Below are positions 9,720 through 19,982 of a DNA stretch of 64,000 bases, one piece after another. The notes under the pieces were generated by a model that worked only from the letters and a program-made list of their open reading frames with translations, searched no databases and was not told the origin of the DNA. A program made the translations under genes and the position numbers. The DNA lies in the NCBI RefSeq assembly GCF_022406875.1, contig NZ_CP023018.1:1437914-1501913 (forward strand), written 5' to 3'. The stretch is from Ectothiorhodosinus mongolicus (lineage in GTDB: Bacteria; Pseudomonadota; Gammaproteobacteria; Ectothiorhodospirales; Ectothiorhodospiraceae). Each line of letters starts with the position of its first letter. Position 1 is the stretch's first letter.

Positions 9720-10211
9720 ATGAGTGCAGAAGCTCGGCTGATTAAAAAGTACCCGAATCGGCGTCTGTATGATACCGAGGAAAGTCGTTATGTGACCATG
9801 GTCGATGTCCAAAAACTGGTGCGTGAGAATATGCCAGTGAAAGTAGTGGACAGCCAATCGGGGGAGGACATCACGCGCGGTATCTTGATCCAGATTATTA
9901 CCGAACAGGAAACCGGCGGTGAGCCGTTATTCACTACCGATATGCTGCTGCGTTTTATCCGCTTCTATGACGAGGCGGTGCATGAGGCATTTTCTGGATA
10001 TCTGGATCACAGTCTCAAGTTCTTCGCTGATCAGCAGCGCGATTTCAACCAGCGTATGGGCGAGATCGTGGGGGGTAAAGCTGCCTGGGATATGGCGGAG
10101 ATGACGCGCCGAAACATGTCTTTCTGGCAGGATATGCAGTCAGAGTTTTTCCGCGCGGCGGGCTTGGCCGGTAAGCCTGACGACAAGTCAAAGCCCGAAG
10201 ACGACAAATAA
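9720..10211 (+). CDS. phaR: Polyhydroxyalkanoate synthesis repressor PhaR
   Basis: A 163-residue protein beginning with the diagnostic PHB/PHA accumulation regulator DNA-binding domain (IKKYPNRRLYDTEESRYV), followed by the C-terminal PHB_acc domain (QIITEQETGGEPLFTTDMLL). Members bind both DNA and PHA polymer, repressing phasin and biosynthesis genes until granules titrate them. A GGGGAGAG ribosome site lies just before the ATG. Placed between phaA and phaB, with a TGC-rich possible target in the phaE-phaA divergent region. Confidence 0.94.
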   Translation: MSAEARLIKKYPNRRLYDTEESRYVTMVDVQKLVRENMPVKVVDSQSGEDITRGILIQIITEQETGGEPLFTTDMLLRFIRFYDEAVHEAFSGYLDHSLKFFADQQRDFNQRMGEIVGGKAAWDMAEMTRRNMSFWQDMQSEFFRAAGLAGKPDDKSKPEDDK

Positions 10212-10254
10212 ATTTAAACGTTTCACAGAACAACAGAACAGGAGTCTGAAAATC

Positions 10255-11001
10255 GTGAGTAAGCGCATCGCATTAGTGACTGGGGGTACCGGAGGTATTG
10301 GTAGCGAGATCTGCCGTAAATTAGCTGAGGCGGGCCATGAGGTTGTGGCCAATTATTTGCCTGCCCTGCAGGCCGAAGCCGAAGCTTGGCAAAAGCAGAT
10401 GGCCGATGAGGGTCTGAATATGCACATTGCTGCTGGTGATGTGTCCTCATTTTCTTCCTGTGAGGAGATGATCAAGGATATCGAGGGTCGCGTTGGGCCA
10501 GTCGACATTCTGGTGAACTGTGCCGGCATCACGCGTGATAAGACCCTGCGTAAGATGGAAGAAAAGCAGTGGACTGATGTTATTAACATCAACCTTAACA
10601 GCGTCTTTAATGTCACCCGCCATCTGGTTGAAGGTATGACCAATCGCGGTTGGGGTCGGATTGTCAATATTTCCTCGGTGAATGGTCAGCGCGGTCAGTT
10701 TGGCCAGGCCAACTATTCAGCAGCCAAAGCCGGTATGCATGGATTTACCATGGCAGTGGCTCAGGAGACTGCGGCCAAGGGTGTCACGGTCAATACGGTT
10801 TCGCCGGGCTACACATCAACAGCCATGACCGACGCTATGCCCGAAGATGTGCGTAATGCCATCGTCGCACAGGTCCCAGCCGGCCGAATGGGCACGGTGC
10901 AGGATATCGCCTTTGCAGTGACCATGTTGTGTGACGAGCAGGCCGGTTATATTACGGGTGCCAACATTCCGGTCAATGGCGGTTTGTTTATTTCGTTCTA
11001 A
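10255..11001 (+). CDS. phaB: Acetoacetyl-CoA reductase (NADPH)
   Basis: A 248-residue short-chain dehydrogenase that reduces acetoacetyl-CoA to (R)-3-hydroxybutyryl-CoA. The cofactor motif is VTGGTGGIGSEI. The catalytic motif is the Ser in NISSVNGQ followed by NYSAAKAG (YxxxK). The C-terminal GYITGANIPVNGGL is typical of PhaB/FabG. The GTG start at 10255 is supported by AGGAG ten bases upstream. Last gene of phaA-phaR-phaB and followed by a clear terminator hairpin. FabG is the alternative, but context favours PhaB. Confidence 0.94.
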   Translation: MSKRIALVTGGTGGIGSEICRKLAEAGHEVVANYLPALQAEAEAWQKQMADEGLNMHIAAGDVSSFSSCEEMIKDIEGRVGPVDILVNCAGITRDKTLRKMEEKQWTDVININLNSVFNVTRHLVEGMTNRGWGRIVNISSVNGQRGQFGQANYSAAKAGMHGFTMAVAQETAAKGVTVNTVSPGYTSTAMTDAMPEDVRNAIVAQVPAGRMGTVQDIAFAVTMLCDEQAGYITGANIPVNGGLFISF

Positions 11002-11026
11002 ACAAATATCCGCATTTGATGCTAAG

Positions 11027-11053
11027 AAATGGGCCCTTTGGGGCCCATTTTTA
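11027..11053 (+). terminator. Rho-independent terminator after phaB
   Basis: A perfect ten-base stem AAATGGGCCC / GGGCCCATTT with a four-base loop (TTTG), beginning 25 bases after the phaB stop and running into a short T stretch. It closes the phaA-phaR-phaB unit before mepM. Confidence 0.85.
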
Positions 11054-11127
11054 TGGCGAGCGAAGAGTCGCAATCCCTCCAAGGCCATGTTATTCTCGCA
11101 CGCAGTTTGGGGATTTGAGGGGGGTTT

Positions 11128-12498
11128 ATGCCCACGATGAGGCTGAACCTAAAATTCTTGATGGTTTGTGTGGCGCTGGGAATGATCGCCACGGCTCTCT
11201 ACCCCCCAATACTTTCTGGTTTCGTTCCCTCCAAAAATGGCGTGTCTGAGCAACTGACTCCGCTGGCTTTGCCGGTCGGTGTAGACGACATGCTGCTAGA
11301 TACCGAGTTTGGCGACCATACCTCTTATGAAACCTTTGTCCTTGACGAAGACGATTTGGTCATCAGCGAGGGTGATGTTGTCTGGGAAGAGTATCGCTTC
11401 CGTCAGGGTGATCGTCTCTCGACTTTGTGGGTTCGCGATTGGGGCCTGCCGCAGGCAACTCTGTATCGGCTGCTGGCTGATCGCGATGATGCGCGAATTC
11501 TCAACCGCATACGCCCCGGGCAGCTGATTGAATGGCGGGTCGATGATGAAGGCTATCTGACCCATTTGCGGATCTGGGCCAATCGTACTTCGGGTGTGGA
11601 GTGGGAACGCGAGGCCGAGGGATGGGATTTTGCGCGCAGTGAGGTGGCCACTCGGGGTGAAGTGTCACAGATGGTCATCACCGCTACCATCGACCGCAGT
11701 GTCTCCGAAGCCTTATCTCAGTTTGCAGAATTGACGCCGCGCTCAGTAGCCGCTTTGGCTGTTTTGATTGATCGCCATCTGCCGGTTCGTGATCGCGCCC
11801 GCAGTGGAGACAGTTTTACGCTGTTGGTGGAACAGGAAATCTTGCCCGGTGATCGTGAGCCGCTGGAATTCCGACTGCTGGCGTTTGAATACAACGGCCA
11901 ATTGATTCGCGTCAGCGCCGCTCGTCACAGTAATGGGCGCTTTTATCGGCCTGATGGTGAAGGGTTATTGCCACCCTTTGATCGTCGACCCTTTGCCGGC
12001 GAGCATCGCCTTACCTCGCATTTCAATTTGCGCCGGCGTCACCCGGTGACCGGGCGTGTTGCCCCGCACTATGGCACGGACTGGGCCATGCCCATCGGGA
12101 CCCCCATTTTGGCCCCCGCCGATGGCCGGGTGACGCGCGTGGAAACCCATCCCGTTGCGGGGCGCTTTATTGTCATCGAGCATGGCCAGGGTTACAGCAC
12201 GCGGTATTTGCACCTAAGTCGCTCCTTGGTGCGTCCGGGGCAACGGGTGACGCGAGGTGAGCGCATTGCCTTGTCGGGCAATACCGGGCGAAGCACCGGG
12301 CCGCATCTGCATTATGAGCTGCATATCGGTGGCCGAGCGGTGAATGTCATGCGCGCCGAGCTTCCCACTAGCGAGCGCTTGACCGGTGAGGAACTGGAAC
12401 AATTCAAACACAGCAGCAGCGAGATGTTGGCTCAAGTACAACAGGGTCGTGAGATGGGGCCAATCGCGATGTTACCGTTTGCTGAGCAGGCCATGTAA
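11128..12498 (+). CDS. mepM: M23-family murein DD-endopeptidase (MepM-like)
   Basis: A 456-residue cell-wall hydrolase anchored by one N-terminal membrane helix (FLMVCVALGMIATALYPP). The middle carries an OapA/LysM-like segment (EEYRFRQGDRLSTLWVRDWGL, cut short here). The C-terminal LytM domain has the zinc ligands HYGTDWAMP (HxxxD) and HLHYELH (HxH). Such enzymes cut D-Ala-mDAP crosslinks to let peptidoglycan expand. A GAGGGGGG ribosome site precedes the ATG. It is flanked by the phaB terminator and the pcnB cluster and may be monocistronic. Confidence 0.9.
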   Translation: MPTMRLNLKFLMVCVALGMIATALYPPILSGFVPSKNGVSEQLTPLALPVGVDDMLLDTEFGDHTSYETFVLDEDDLVISEGDVVWEEYRFRQGDRLSTLWVRDWGLPQATLYRLLADRDDARILNRIRPGQLIEWRVDDEGYLTHLRIWANRTSGVEWEREAEGWDFARSEVATRGEVSQMVITATIDRSVSEALSQFAELTPRSVAALAVLIDRHLPVRDRARSGDSFTLLVEQEILPGDREPLEFRLLAFEYNGQLIRVSAARHSNGRFYRPDGEGLLPPFDRRPFAGEHRLTSHFNLRRRHPVTGRVAPHYGTDWAMPIGTPILAPADGRVTRVETHPVAGRFIVIEHGQGYSTRYLHLSRSLVRPGQRVTRGERIALSGNTGRSTGPHLHYELHIGGRAVNVMRAELPTSERLTGEELEQFKHSSSEMLAQVQQGREMGPIAMLPFAEQAM

Positions 12499-12531
12499 AC
12501 TGCGGTCTGTTGTGACTAGCGAACGTCTCTT

Positions 12532-13851
12532 GTGTCAGTCAATCCATTGAAAGCCAACAGTGGCTCTATGCCACGAATCTATGGCCGTGCCGAACACGGC
12601 ATTTCTCGGGCGAATATCAGCCCCAATGCGGTGCGCGTTCTTTATCGCTTGCGTGAGGCTGGCTATCGCGCCTGTTTGGTCGGTGGTGGCGTGCGTGATC
12701 TGCTCTTGGGCCGTGAGCCCAAGGATTTTGACGTCGGCACCGATGCGCATCCGGAGGAGGTGCGTGGTTTGTTTCGTAATTGTCGCCTGATCGGCCGACG
12801 TTTCCGCTTAGCTCATGTGCATTTTGGTCGCGAGATCATCGAAGTGGCCACGTTTCGCGCGCCACATGACAGTGAGGAGAGCGAGGAACACGAAGCGGAG
12901 ATGGCGGATGGGCGCATTTTACGCGATAACGTCTACGGCACGATTGAGCAGGATGCGTGGCGGCGGGATTTCACCATCAATGCGCTCTATTACGACATTG
13001 CGGATTTTTCGGTGGTGGATTACACCGGTGGCATGGAGGATTTGCGCCAGGGTCGGCTGCGGTTGATTGGTGAGCCTGAGGTGCGTTACCGCGAGGATCC
13101 GGTGCGCTTGCTGCGTGCTGTGCGCTTTGCCGCCAAGCTGGGCTTTATGCTGGATGATGGGACGCGCCTAGCGCTCAAACAATTCGGGCCGCTGCTGGCG
13201 GATGTACCGCCCGCGCGTCTGTTCGACGAGGTGATCAAGTTATTTCACGCCGGTCATGGTCTGCAGACCTTTGAGATGCTCCGCCAGTATGAACTTTTTG
13301 CGCGGCTGTTTCCGCTTACCGAACACAGTCTGGCCCAGGAAGAGCAGGGTTTTCCGATCACTTTTGTGGCTAACGCCCTACGCAATACCGATACCCGTAT
13401 TCGCGAAAACAAGGGCGTGCACCCCGCCTTTTTGTATGCCGTATTGTTATGGGAGCCGGTGCGTCATGAGGCGCAGCGTTTGGTCGATGCGGGTGAGAGT
13501 TTGTTGCCTGCGCTGCAACAGGCCGGTGCGGAAGTGCTGGCACGCCAAGCCAAACAAATCATGATTCCCAAACGCTTTTCCCTGGTGATGCGGGAGATTT
13601 GGGAACTGCAGCCAAGACTCGAACAGCGTCGAGGCGCCCGCGCGCTGCGTCTTTTGAGTCACCCCCGGTTTCGCGCCGCCTATGATTTTTATTGCCTGCG
13701 GGCGCACTCGGGTGAGGCGTTGCAGGAAGGCTGTGCGTGGTGGACCAAAATTCAGGAACTGAAGCCCGATGAGCAACGCCAGATGGCTGAGGTGGGTGGT
13801 AGCGGCGCCGCCAAACGCCGGCGCCGACGGCGGCCACGCAAGCGCGAATGA
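12532..13851 (+). CDS. pcnB: Poly(A) polymerase I
   Basis: A nucleotidyltransferase of the tRNA-CCA/poly(A) polymerase superfamily that adds 3' A-tails to RNA and promotes decay. The signature LVGGGVRDLLLGREPKDFDVGTDA spans the GG..RD and DxD catalytic elements; RRDFTINALYYD and the RRL-type RNA-binding helix follow. The C terminus is a run of Arg/Lys (KRRRRRRPRKRE), typical of PcnB. The start is uncertain: GTG at 12532, or ATG at 12568 beginning MPRIYGRAEHGISR. It overlaps folK by four bases. Confidence 0.94.
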   Translation: MSVNPLKANSGSMPRIYGRAEHGISRANISPNAVRVLYRLREAGYRACLVGGGVRDLLLGREPKDFDVGTDAHPEEVRGLFRNCRLIGRRFRLAHVHFGREIIEVATFRAPHDSEESEEHEAEMADGRILRDNVYGTIEQDAWRRDFTINALYYDIADFSVVDYTGGMEDLRQGRLRLIGEPEVRYREDPVRLLRAVRFAAKLGFMLDDGTRLALKQFGPLLADVPPARLFDEVIKLFHAGHGLQTFEMLRQYELFARLFPLTEHSLAQEEQGFPITFVANALRNTDTRIRENKGVHPAFLYAVLLWEPVRHEAQRLVDAGESLLPALQQAGAEVLARQAKQIMIPKRFSLVMREIWELQPRLEQRRGARALRLLSHPRFRAAYDFYCLRAHSGEALQEGCAWWTKIQELKPDEQRQMAEVGGSGAAKRRRRRRPRKRE

Positions 13852-14360
13852 GCGCTAGGGTTTATTTGGGATTGGGTGCCAATATTGAAGCGCCTGAAGC
13901 TCAGCTCACGTGTGCGCTGGATTCGCTCAAGGCTCATCCAGCTATGATTTTAGAAGCGGTCTCTGGCTTTTATCAAAGCCGCCCCCATGGTCCGCAAAAT
14001 CAGCCGGATTTTGTCAATGCGGTTGCTCGGGTGCGCACCGAGCTCAGTCCTTGGGCCTTGCTGGATGTGTTGAAGGCGCAGGAACAACAACAGGGGCGCA
14101 GCGCTGGCGAGCACTGGGGGCCACGCCCGTTAGACCTTGATATTCTTGTCTATGAGGATGTTGACATCGCCGATGCGCGCTTGACAGTGCCACATCCGCG
14201 CTTGGCCGAGCGGCCCTTTGTTTTGTGGCCACTGGCCGAGATTGCCCCGGCCCTGAGGATTCCTGGACTGGGCATGGTGGGAGATCTCAAAGCCGCTTGC
14301 GCCGATGAGGGCATAAAAGCCCTTGGCTTATGCTATGGTTTGGCGCATGACAAGCCTTGA
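13848..14360 (+). CDS. folK: 2-amino-4-hydroxy-6-hydroxymethyldihydropteridine diphosphokinase
   Basis: A 170-residue HPPK that transfers pyrophosphate from ATP to 6-hydroxymethyl-dihydropterin in folate synthesis. Signatures are VYLGLGANIEAPE, YQSRPHGPQNQPDFVNAV and the metal-binding RPLDLDILVYED. Its ATG sits inside the pcnB stop (ATGA), so translation is coupled. The 3' end overlaps the following kinase gene by about 14 bases. The pcnB-folK-panB-panC-panD order is common in Gammaproteobacteria. Confidence 0.95.
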   Translation: MSARVYLGLGANIEAPEAQLTCALDSLKAHPAMILEAVSGFYQSRPHGPQNQPDFVNAVARVRTELSPWALLDVLKAQEQQQGRSAGEHWGPRPLDLDILVYEDVDIADARLTVPHPRLAERPFVLWPLAEIAPALRIPGLGMVGDLKAACADEGIKALGLCYGLAHDKP

Positions 14361-15003
14361 AGCCCGTTATATCGCTGTTGAGGGTCCTATCGGTGTCGGT
14401 AAGACCAGTCTGTCTCGGCGGCTGGCCGAGACATTAAATGCCCATCTCATTTTGGAGGCGCCCGAGGGCAATCCCTTTCTGGAGCGCTTTTATCAGGATC
14501 CCAAAGCACATGCTTTGGCCACGCAGCTATTTTTCTTAAACCAGCGGCTGAAACAATTGCGGGGCATGGAATCCTCTCCCGATGAGGAGATTTGCATTAC
14601 CGATTTTGTCATCGACAAAGATGATTTGTTTGCTCAAGTCACCTTGGATGCTGAAGAGTATCGTCTTTATCGACAGATTCGCGAAGGCCTGCAGCGGGAC
14701 GTCCCCAAGCCAGATTTGGTGATTTATTTACAAGCGCCGGTTGAGGTTTTGCGACAACGCATACAAAGCCGTGGTCGAGGTTATGAGAAGCTCATTGATC
14801 GGGTGTATCTCCAGCGTTTGAGTGATACCTATGCGACGTTCTTCTATCATTATGCCGATGCACCATTGCTGATTGTGAATGCCAGTGAGATTGACTGGGT
14901 GAATCGTGATGCCGATTTTCAGCAGCTGTTGGAATTCATGCAAAGCGTGCGCGTTGGACGTCATTTCTTTAACCCCCTGCCGGCTGTTGATCAGCCGCGC
15001 TAG
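14347..15003 (+). CDS. Deoxynucleoside kinase family protein
   Basis: About 218 residues. The P-loop is VEGPIGVGKTSLSRRLAE (about 13-30). The FVIDKDDLFAQ segment and the arginine-rich LID with RIQSRGRGYEK follow, then DRVYLQRLSDTYATFFYHY, all as in deoxyadenosine/deoxyguanosine kinases. It would phosphorylate deoxynucleosides in salvage. The ATG at 14347 (MTSLEARYIAVEG) is preferred; the frame stays open to 14323 but that part lies inside folK. A kinase of this type between folK and panB recurs in related genomes. Substrate not predicted. Confidence 0.87.
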   Translation: MTSLEARYIAVEGPIGVGKTSLSRRLAETLNAHLILEAPEGNPFLERFYQDPKAHALATQLFFLNQRLKQLRGMESSPDEEICITDFVIDKDDLFAQVTLDAEEYRLYRQIREGLQRDVPKPDLVIYLQAPVEVLRQRIQSRGRGYEKLIDRVYLQRLSDTYATFFYHYADAPLLIVNASEIDWVNRDADFQQLLEFMQSVRVGRHFFNPLPAVDQPR

Positions 15004-15022
15004 GCCAAACTAGGGCTTGTCC

Positions 15023-15835
15023 GTGAGTGTTCAGCACCACAGTCAGAGATTGAATCTAAGGCAGTTGCACGCTATGCGCGAGCGCGCTGAGCCCATCGCC
15101 TGTTTAACCGCCTATGAGTACTCGCAAGCGCGCTTAGCGGATGCCGCTGGGGTGGATGTGGTGCTGGTGGGCGACTCTTTGGGTATGGTGGTGCAAGGTC
15201 ATGAAACCACCGTACCAGTGACGGTCGAGGATATCGTGTACCACACTCAGGCGGTGGCGCGCGGTCTATCTCGGGCTTGGCTAATCGCGGATATGCCCTT
15301 TATGAGCTATGTGACGCTGGAGCATGCTTTGGAGACCGCTGCCTGCTTGATGCAGGACGGTGGGGCGCAAATGGTTAAACTCGAAGGTGATGCCCAGCAG
15401 CAAGAGATTGTCGCTAGCTTTGCCGCGCATGGGATCCCGGTTTGCGCCCACTTGGGTTTACGGCCGCAGCTGGTACACAAGCTGGGCGGCTATCGCGTCC
15501 AGGGTCGTGAGGACAGACAGGCAGAGCAGATGTTGGCCGATGCGCTGACGCTGCAGCAGGCTGGTGCCGATATGTTATTGCTGGAATGCGTGCCCTCAGC
15601 CTTAGCCAGCCGCATTCAAAAAGAAGTGCACATTCCGGTGATCGGCATTGGTGCCGGCAGCGGTTGTGATGGTCAGATCCTGGTGATGCATGATGTCCTG
15701 GGGATAACCGCTAGTCCGCCTAAGTTTACTCAAGACTTTCTTAAAGGCCGCGGCAGTATTCAGGAGGCGCTCAGCGCCTATGTGGCTGCGGTAAAATCCC
15801 GAGAATTCCCCGCAGCGGCGCAGAGTTTTTCCTGA
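15023..15835 (+). CDS. panB: 3-methyl-2-oxobutanoate hydroxymethyltransferase
   Basis: About 270 residues. First committed enzyme of pantothenate synthesis, making ketopantoate from ketoisovalerate and methylene-tetrahydrofolate. Signatures are the metal-binding DSLGMVVQGHETT, the ADMPFMSY loop, KLEGD, and the C-terminal IGIGAGSGCDGQILVMHD. GTG at 15023 is chosen because AGGG lies seven bases before it. A TTG at 15017 is too close to that site. It is followed after two bases by panC. Confidence 0.96.
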   Translation: MSVQHHSQRLNLRQLHAMRERAEPIACLTAYEYSQARLADAAGVDVVLVGDSLGMVVQGHETTVPVTVEDIVYHTQAVARGLSRAWLIADMPFMSYVTLEHALETAACLMQDGGAQMVKLEGDAQQQEIVASFAAHGIPVCAHLGLRPQLVHKLGGYRVQGREDRQAEQMLADALTLQQAGADMLLLECVPSALASRIQKEVHIPVIGIGAGSGCDGQILVMHDVLGITASPPKFTQDFLKGRGSIQEALSAYVAAVKSREFPAAAQSFS

Positions 15836-15837
15836 GT

Positions 15838-16686
15838 ATGCAGCTGATACAAACAGTCGCTGCCTTAAGGCAGCAGCGGCACGATTGGCGCCAAAGTCAT
15901 GCCAGTGTGACGCTGGTGCCGACCATGGGCGCGCTGCATGAGGGACATTTGTCCTTGGTGGAACAAGCGGCTAAGGGTGCTGATCAGGTGGTGGTGAGTA
16001 TTTTTGTGAATCCTTTGCAGTTTGATCGCGCCGATGATTTGGCGGCGTATCCGCGTACTCTCGAGACCGATCTCGAGAAGCTGCAGGCTTTGCCCGTGAA
16101 TGCCGTATTTGCTCCTGAGGCCAGTGAAGTCTACCCGTTGGATCAGTCTCGGGTGAGCCGTGTGCATGTCCCTGAGCTGGGTGATATGTTGGAAGGTGAG
16201 CACCGTCCTGGGCATTTTGATGGGGTGGCTACCGTGGTGCTTAAGCTGTTTAATCTGGTGCAGCCGGATGTCGCTGTTTTCGGCGAAAAAGACTTTCAAC
16301 AGCAGTTGGTGATCCGAAAAATGGTTGCTGATTTGAATATACCCGTTAATATTGAGTCTGCACCCACATTGCGCGAGGCGGATGGGTTGGCGATGAGCTC
16401 TCGCAACCGCAGGCTGAATGCCGATGAAAGGCGTAAGGCGCCAGCGCTTTATAGGTGCCTGCAGCGGGTGGTGGAAAGGCTGGTGGCGGGAGAGTCCGAT
16501 CACGCATTTTTGCAGCAGGAAGCGATGGCAGGACTTGAAATTTCTGGCCTACGGCCTGAATATGTTGCAGTGCGGCGAAAAAATGACCTAGGGGTGCCGC
16601 AGTCTGTTGACCGTGCATTGGTGGTTTTGGGCGCTGCCTGGTTGGGTGAGACCCGACTGATTGATAATATAACGATTGACTTGTAG
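15838..16686 (+). CDS. panC: Pantothenate synthetase (pantoate-beta-alanine ligase)
   Basis: A 282-residue ATP-dependent ligase that joins pantoate and beta-alanine. Visible signatures are VPTMGALHEGHLSLV (HxGH nucleotide-binding motif), VSIFVNPLQF, the GHFDGVATVV loop, GEKDFQQ and the KMSKS-like MSSRNRRL. Length is normal. It begins immediately after panB, so the two are surely cotranscribed, with panD 78 bases downstream. Confidence 0.97.
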   Translation: MQLIQTVAALRQQRHDWRQSHASVTLVPTMGALHEGHLSLVEQAAKGADQVVVSIFVNPLQFDRADDLAAYPRTLETDLEKLQALPVNAVFAPEASEVYPLDQSRVSRVHVPELGDMLEGEHRPGHFDGVATVVLKLFNLVQPDVAVFGEKDFQQQLVIRKMVADLNIPVNIESAPTLREADGLAMSSRNRRLNADERRKAPALYRCLQRVVERLVAGESDHAFLQQEAMAGLEISGLRPEYVAVRRKNDLGVPQSVDRALVVLGAAWLGETRLIDNITIDL

Positions 16687-16764
16687 CGGTGCATGAGCGA
16701 CCGCACAAAGTCTTCCCCGGGCAAGTGGTCCACGGGGGCCGAGTCCCGGTAGGAGGGAATGAAG

Positions 16765-17145
16765 ATGTTGTTGACGCTTCTGAAGTGTAAGCTGCATCGT
16801 GCAGCGGTAACCCATGCTGAGCTGGATTATGAAGGCTCCTGCGCGATTGATGCCGATCTCATGCGCATGGCTGGGATTCGTCCCTACGAACAAATCCAGA
16901 TCTATAACATTACCAACGGTGAGCGGTTCACCACCTACGCGATTTTGGCTGAAGCGGGTAGCCGCGTGATTTCAGTGAATGGCGCTGCAGCGCATAAGGC
17001 CAATCCGGGCGACCGTGTGATCATTTGTTCCTATGCACAAATGACCGCCGAAGAAGCGGATTTGTTCAAGCCTTCGCTGGTGTATCTGAATGAGCATAAC
17101 GACGTCACCGGCACCAGTAACGAGATTGCGACGCAGGCTGCTTAA
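16765..17145 (+). CDS. panD: Aspartate 1-decarboxylase proenzyme
   Basis: A 126-residue pyruvoyl enzyme making beta-alanine from aspartate. The self-cleavage site YEG/SCAID places Ser at position 25 if translation starts at ATG 16765, exactly as in E. coli PanD. The AGGAGG at 16751-16756 is eight bases from this ATG, but only two from the ATG at 16759, which supports the same choice. Other signatures are the conserved [21 protein letters not shown] and SVNGAAAH. It completes panB-panC-panD and overlaps the convergent ppc by four bases. Confidence 0.96.
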   Translation: MLLTLLKCKLHRAAVTHAELDYEGSCAIDADLMRMAGIRPYEQIQIYNITNGERFTTYAILAEAGSRVISVNGAAAHKANPGDRVIICSYAQMTAEEADLFKPSLVYLNEHNDVTGTSNEIATQAA

Positions 17146-19982
17146 CCGGTATTGCGCATGCCCGCAGCGATGGCGTTAATCGAACGCAGCAGCGGTGAAA
17201 TCCACGGATTGTCCTGAGCCTGATGGCTGGCTATGGCTTGGCGATAGCCCTGCAGTAGCCGCATCTGGATATGGTTGAGCGGATCCAGATATGGATTACG
17301 TCTGAGCAACGACAGCGCCAAGGTGGGGTTATCCGCCAGTATGGAGGGCGCCTCACTGATCAAAAGGATTTCTTCCACCGTGCGCATGAACTCAGCGCGA
17401 ATGCGGCGGTAGATCTCGGTTGCCTGTTCTTGATCGTAACAAAGCTCGGCGTACTCACCGGCAATACCCATATCGGCCTTGGATAGGGCCATTTGGCAAT
17501 TGGACAATAAGGCGCGGAAAAACGGCCATTGTGCGTACATCGCGCGCAGCTGCGCCAAACGTGCCGCATCTTCACCGCGCCAAGTCCTTAAAGCGGCGCC
17601 AATGCCATACCAAGCGGGTAGTGTGTGGCGCGACTGCGCCCAGCTGAATACCCATGGGATAGCACGAATCGAGCTTTTTGAGCGATCGGCCTGGCGCCGG
17701 TGCGAGGGCCGCGAGCCAATGTTCAATTGGCCGATTTCCTCCACTGGGGTGGCTTCATAGAAGTAATCCAGCAAGCCGGGAGTATGGTCGGTGAGGTTGC
17801 GGTAGGTTTTTTCGCCGCTACTGGCCAGTTGCGTCATGATTTCCATGAAGGTTTGATCGTCTTTTCTGCCGGCGCCAATCAGACCGCGGCTGGCTTTGAT
17901 TAAGCCCGTGGCGCCAACGCTGAGTTCATAAACGGCGGTCTCAACGTTACTGTACTTGTAGGATAAGACTTCGCCTTGTTCCGTGAACTTGATCTGTCCC
18001 TGAACCGTGCCAGGCGGCTGAGCCAGAATGGCTTCATGAGTGGGGCCGCCGCCTCGACCCATGGTGCCGCCGCGGCCATGGAATAATCGACAGCCAACGC
18101 CATGAGTCTCGGTGATTGCAATAATGGTTTTTTGTGCCTGATACAAATTCCAGACTGAGGCTAAAATGCCGCCATCTTTACAGGAGTCGGAGTAGCCGAG
18201 CATGACTTCCTGAGTATTGCCGGCGGCTTTGAGTAAGGTGGCATAGGCGGGATGGCTTAATAGGCTGGAGAGGACTTGCTCGACGTGTTGCAAATCCTCA
18301 ATGGTTTCAAACAGCGGGGCAACGCGCACCCAACAAAAAGGCTGGTCATCCTGCGCGCCGCTGAGTAAGCCACAAAAGCGCGCCAGCACGAGCACCTCAA
18401 GCACATGTGAGGCAGCGTGGGTCATCGAGATCACGTAGGTGCCCATGCCTTCGGCCCCGACTTCACCGCGCATCTGCGCCATCACATCCATGACCGCCAG
18501 CGTATTGCGCGCGTGCTCACTGAGCCCATCGCGATCGAGCTCCGGCAATGTGCGCTGTTTCAGGAGTTCACCCAATAAATCGAGGCGTGCGGCTTCATCC
18601 AGTTCGGCGTAATTTTCACAGCGGCCGCTGACGCTAAGAATATTGTCCAGCGCCGCCGTGTGCTCGGAAGATTCCTGGCGCACATCCAGATGATGCAGGT
18701 GGAAGCCAAAAGTCTCTACCAAGCGAATCAGATCGGTCAGGTCAGCGCCGGCGATATTACCGTCGCCATGGCTGATCAGCGAATCGCGAATCAGATACAG
18801 ATCACGCAGCAGCTGATGGTGGTCGCGATACGCAGCTTTCGCGGGGAGTACCGCCACTTCCCCCTCAATGCGGCGGCGCACGGTCTCTCGGGTTTCAAAT
18901 AGGCGATGGCGAATGAAATAGAGTTTGCGCCGATAGGGCTCGGTGAGCATCGGATTGATGCCGGCTTTAAAGACTACCCGTCCTAGGCTGGCATCCTCGT
19001 CTAGGCTATCCAAAAATTCTTGGCTGGGTGTACACATCAGCGAGGAATGGGTGAGCACAAAGCGCAAATCATGCACACGTCGTAAATACTCGCCCAGCAC
19101 TTGTTTCATTGCCAGACGACAGGCCATGGCGGTCACCTCGGGCGTGACATGGGGATTGCCATCTCGGTCGCCCCCAATCCACGAGCCGAAGCGCAACAAG
19201 CTGGGCACGGGGATCGCCGAGCGGCCTTGATCATCGACCCCATAATTGCGCCGGATGGCTTTTTCTAACAAGCGATAGGCTAAGGGCACGGCAGCAAACA
19301 GGCTTTCTTCGTAATAGAACAAGCCATATTTGATTTCATCTAAGACTTTGGGCTTGCTGACGCGGACTTCATTAGTGCGCCACAAGACCTGAATTTGGGT
19401 TTCCAGTTGGCGGCTGATTTCAGCGCGCTCTAGTTGGCTAAGCTTGGGTTTGTTCAGGGACTCAGCAGCGATAAAGATGCGTCGTTGGGCTTCCATCACC
19501 GTGCGCCGCCGTGCTTCGGTGGGATGGGCAGTGAACACCGGCATATAGCGACATTGGGACAATAATTCGTGCAGTCGATCGGCCTCCACACCGTCGGCTT
19601 TTAATTCGCGCATCGCTTGGTCAAAGGAGCCCAGCCAGAGCGGCCCGCCCTGATTGACTTGGCGGCGTCGTTCTTGATAGAGAAAGTCTTCTTCAGCCAG
19701 ATTGACCAGACTGAAATAGATGCTGAAGGCGCGGATCACGGTCTCTAGGGTTTGCGGACTGAGCTCGTTAATCAGTCGCATCAAGCGAGTACGTTTCTGG
19801 GCTGATTCCTGCTGGCGTAGGCTGATAAACCCCTTGCGTAGGGTTTCGATGGCGTTATAAACCTCATCACCCTCAAGGCGCCGGATGATGTTGCCCAGTA
19901 GCTGACCAAACAGCTTCACGCGAGCACGCAAAAATCGATCTCTAGGCGGTGGCGGCGGTGCGGTTAAAGCGCTGGTGGTCAT
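17142..19982 (-). CDS. ppc: Phosphoenolpyruvate carboxylase
   Basis: About 946 residues. It forms oxaloacetate from PEP and bicarbonate, feeding the TCA cycle. Catalytic signatures in order are [12 protein letters not shown] (His), [10 protein letters not shown] (Lys), [14 protein letters not shown], and [15 protein letters not shown], ending with the family C terminus [10 protein letters not shown]. The ATG at 19982 overlaps the glgA stop (ATGA). The longer frame to 20045 only runs into glgA. The N terminus has a short proline run (APPPPPRDR) before the conserved region. Confidence 0.96.
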   Translation of the reverse strand: MTTSALTAPPPPPRDRFLRARVKLFGQLLGNIIRRLEGDEVYNAIETLRKGFISLRQQESAQKRTRLMRLINELSPQTLETVIRAFSIYFSLVNLAEEDFLYQERRRQVNQGGPLWLGSFDQAMRELKADGVEADRLHELLSQCRYMPVFTAHPTEARRRTVMEAQRRIFIAAESLNKPKLSQLERAEISRQLETQIQVLWRTNEVRVSKPKVLDEIKYGLFYYEESLFAAVPLAYRLLEKAIRRNYGVDDQGRSAIPVPSLLRFGSWIGGDRDGNPHVTPEVTAMACRLAMKQVLGEYLRRVHDLRFVLTHSSLMCTPSQEFLDSLDEDASLGRVVFKAGINPMLTEPYRRKLYFIRHRLFETRETVRRRIEGEVAVLPAKAAYRDHHQLLRDLYLIRDSLISHGDGNIAGADLTDLIRLVETFGFHLHHLDVRQESSEHTAALDNILSVSGRCENYAELDEAARLDLLGELLKQRTLPELDRDGLSEHARNTLAVMDVMAQMRGEVGAEGMGTYVISMTHAASHVLEVLVLARFCGLLSGAQDDQPFCWVRVAPLFETIEDLQHVEQVLSSLLSHPAYATLLKAAGNTQEVMLGYSDSCKDGGILASVWNLYQAQKTIIAITETHGVGCRLFHGRGGTMGRGGGPTHEAILAQPPGTVQGQIKFTEQGEVLSYKYSNVETAVYELSVGATGLIKASRGLIGAGRKDDQTFMEIMTQLASSGEKTYRNLTDHTPGLLDYFYEATPVEEIGQLNIGSRPSHRRQADRSKSSIRAIPWVFSWAQSRHTLPAWYGIGAALRTWRGEDAARLAQLRAMYAQWPFFRALLSNCQMALSKADMGIAGEYAELCYDQEQATEIYRRIRAEFMRTVEEILLISEAPSILADNPTLALSLLRRNPYLDPLNHIQMRLLQGYRQAIASHQAQDNPWISPLLRSINAIAAGMRNTG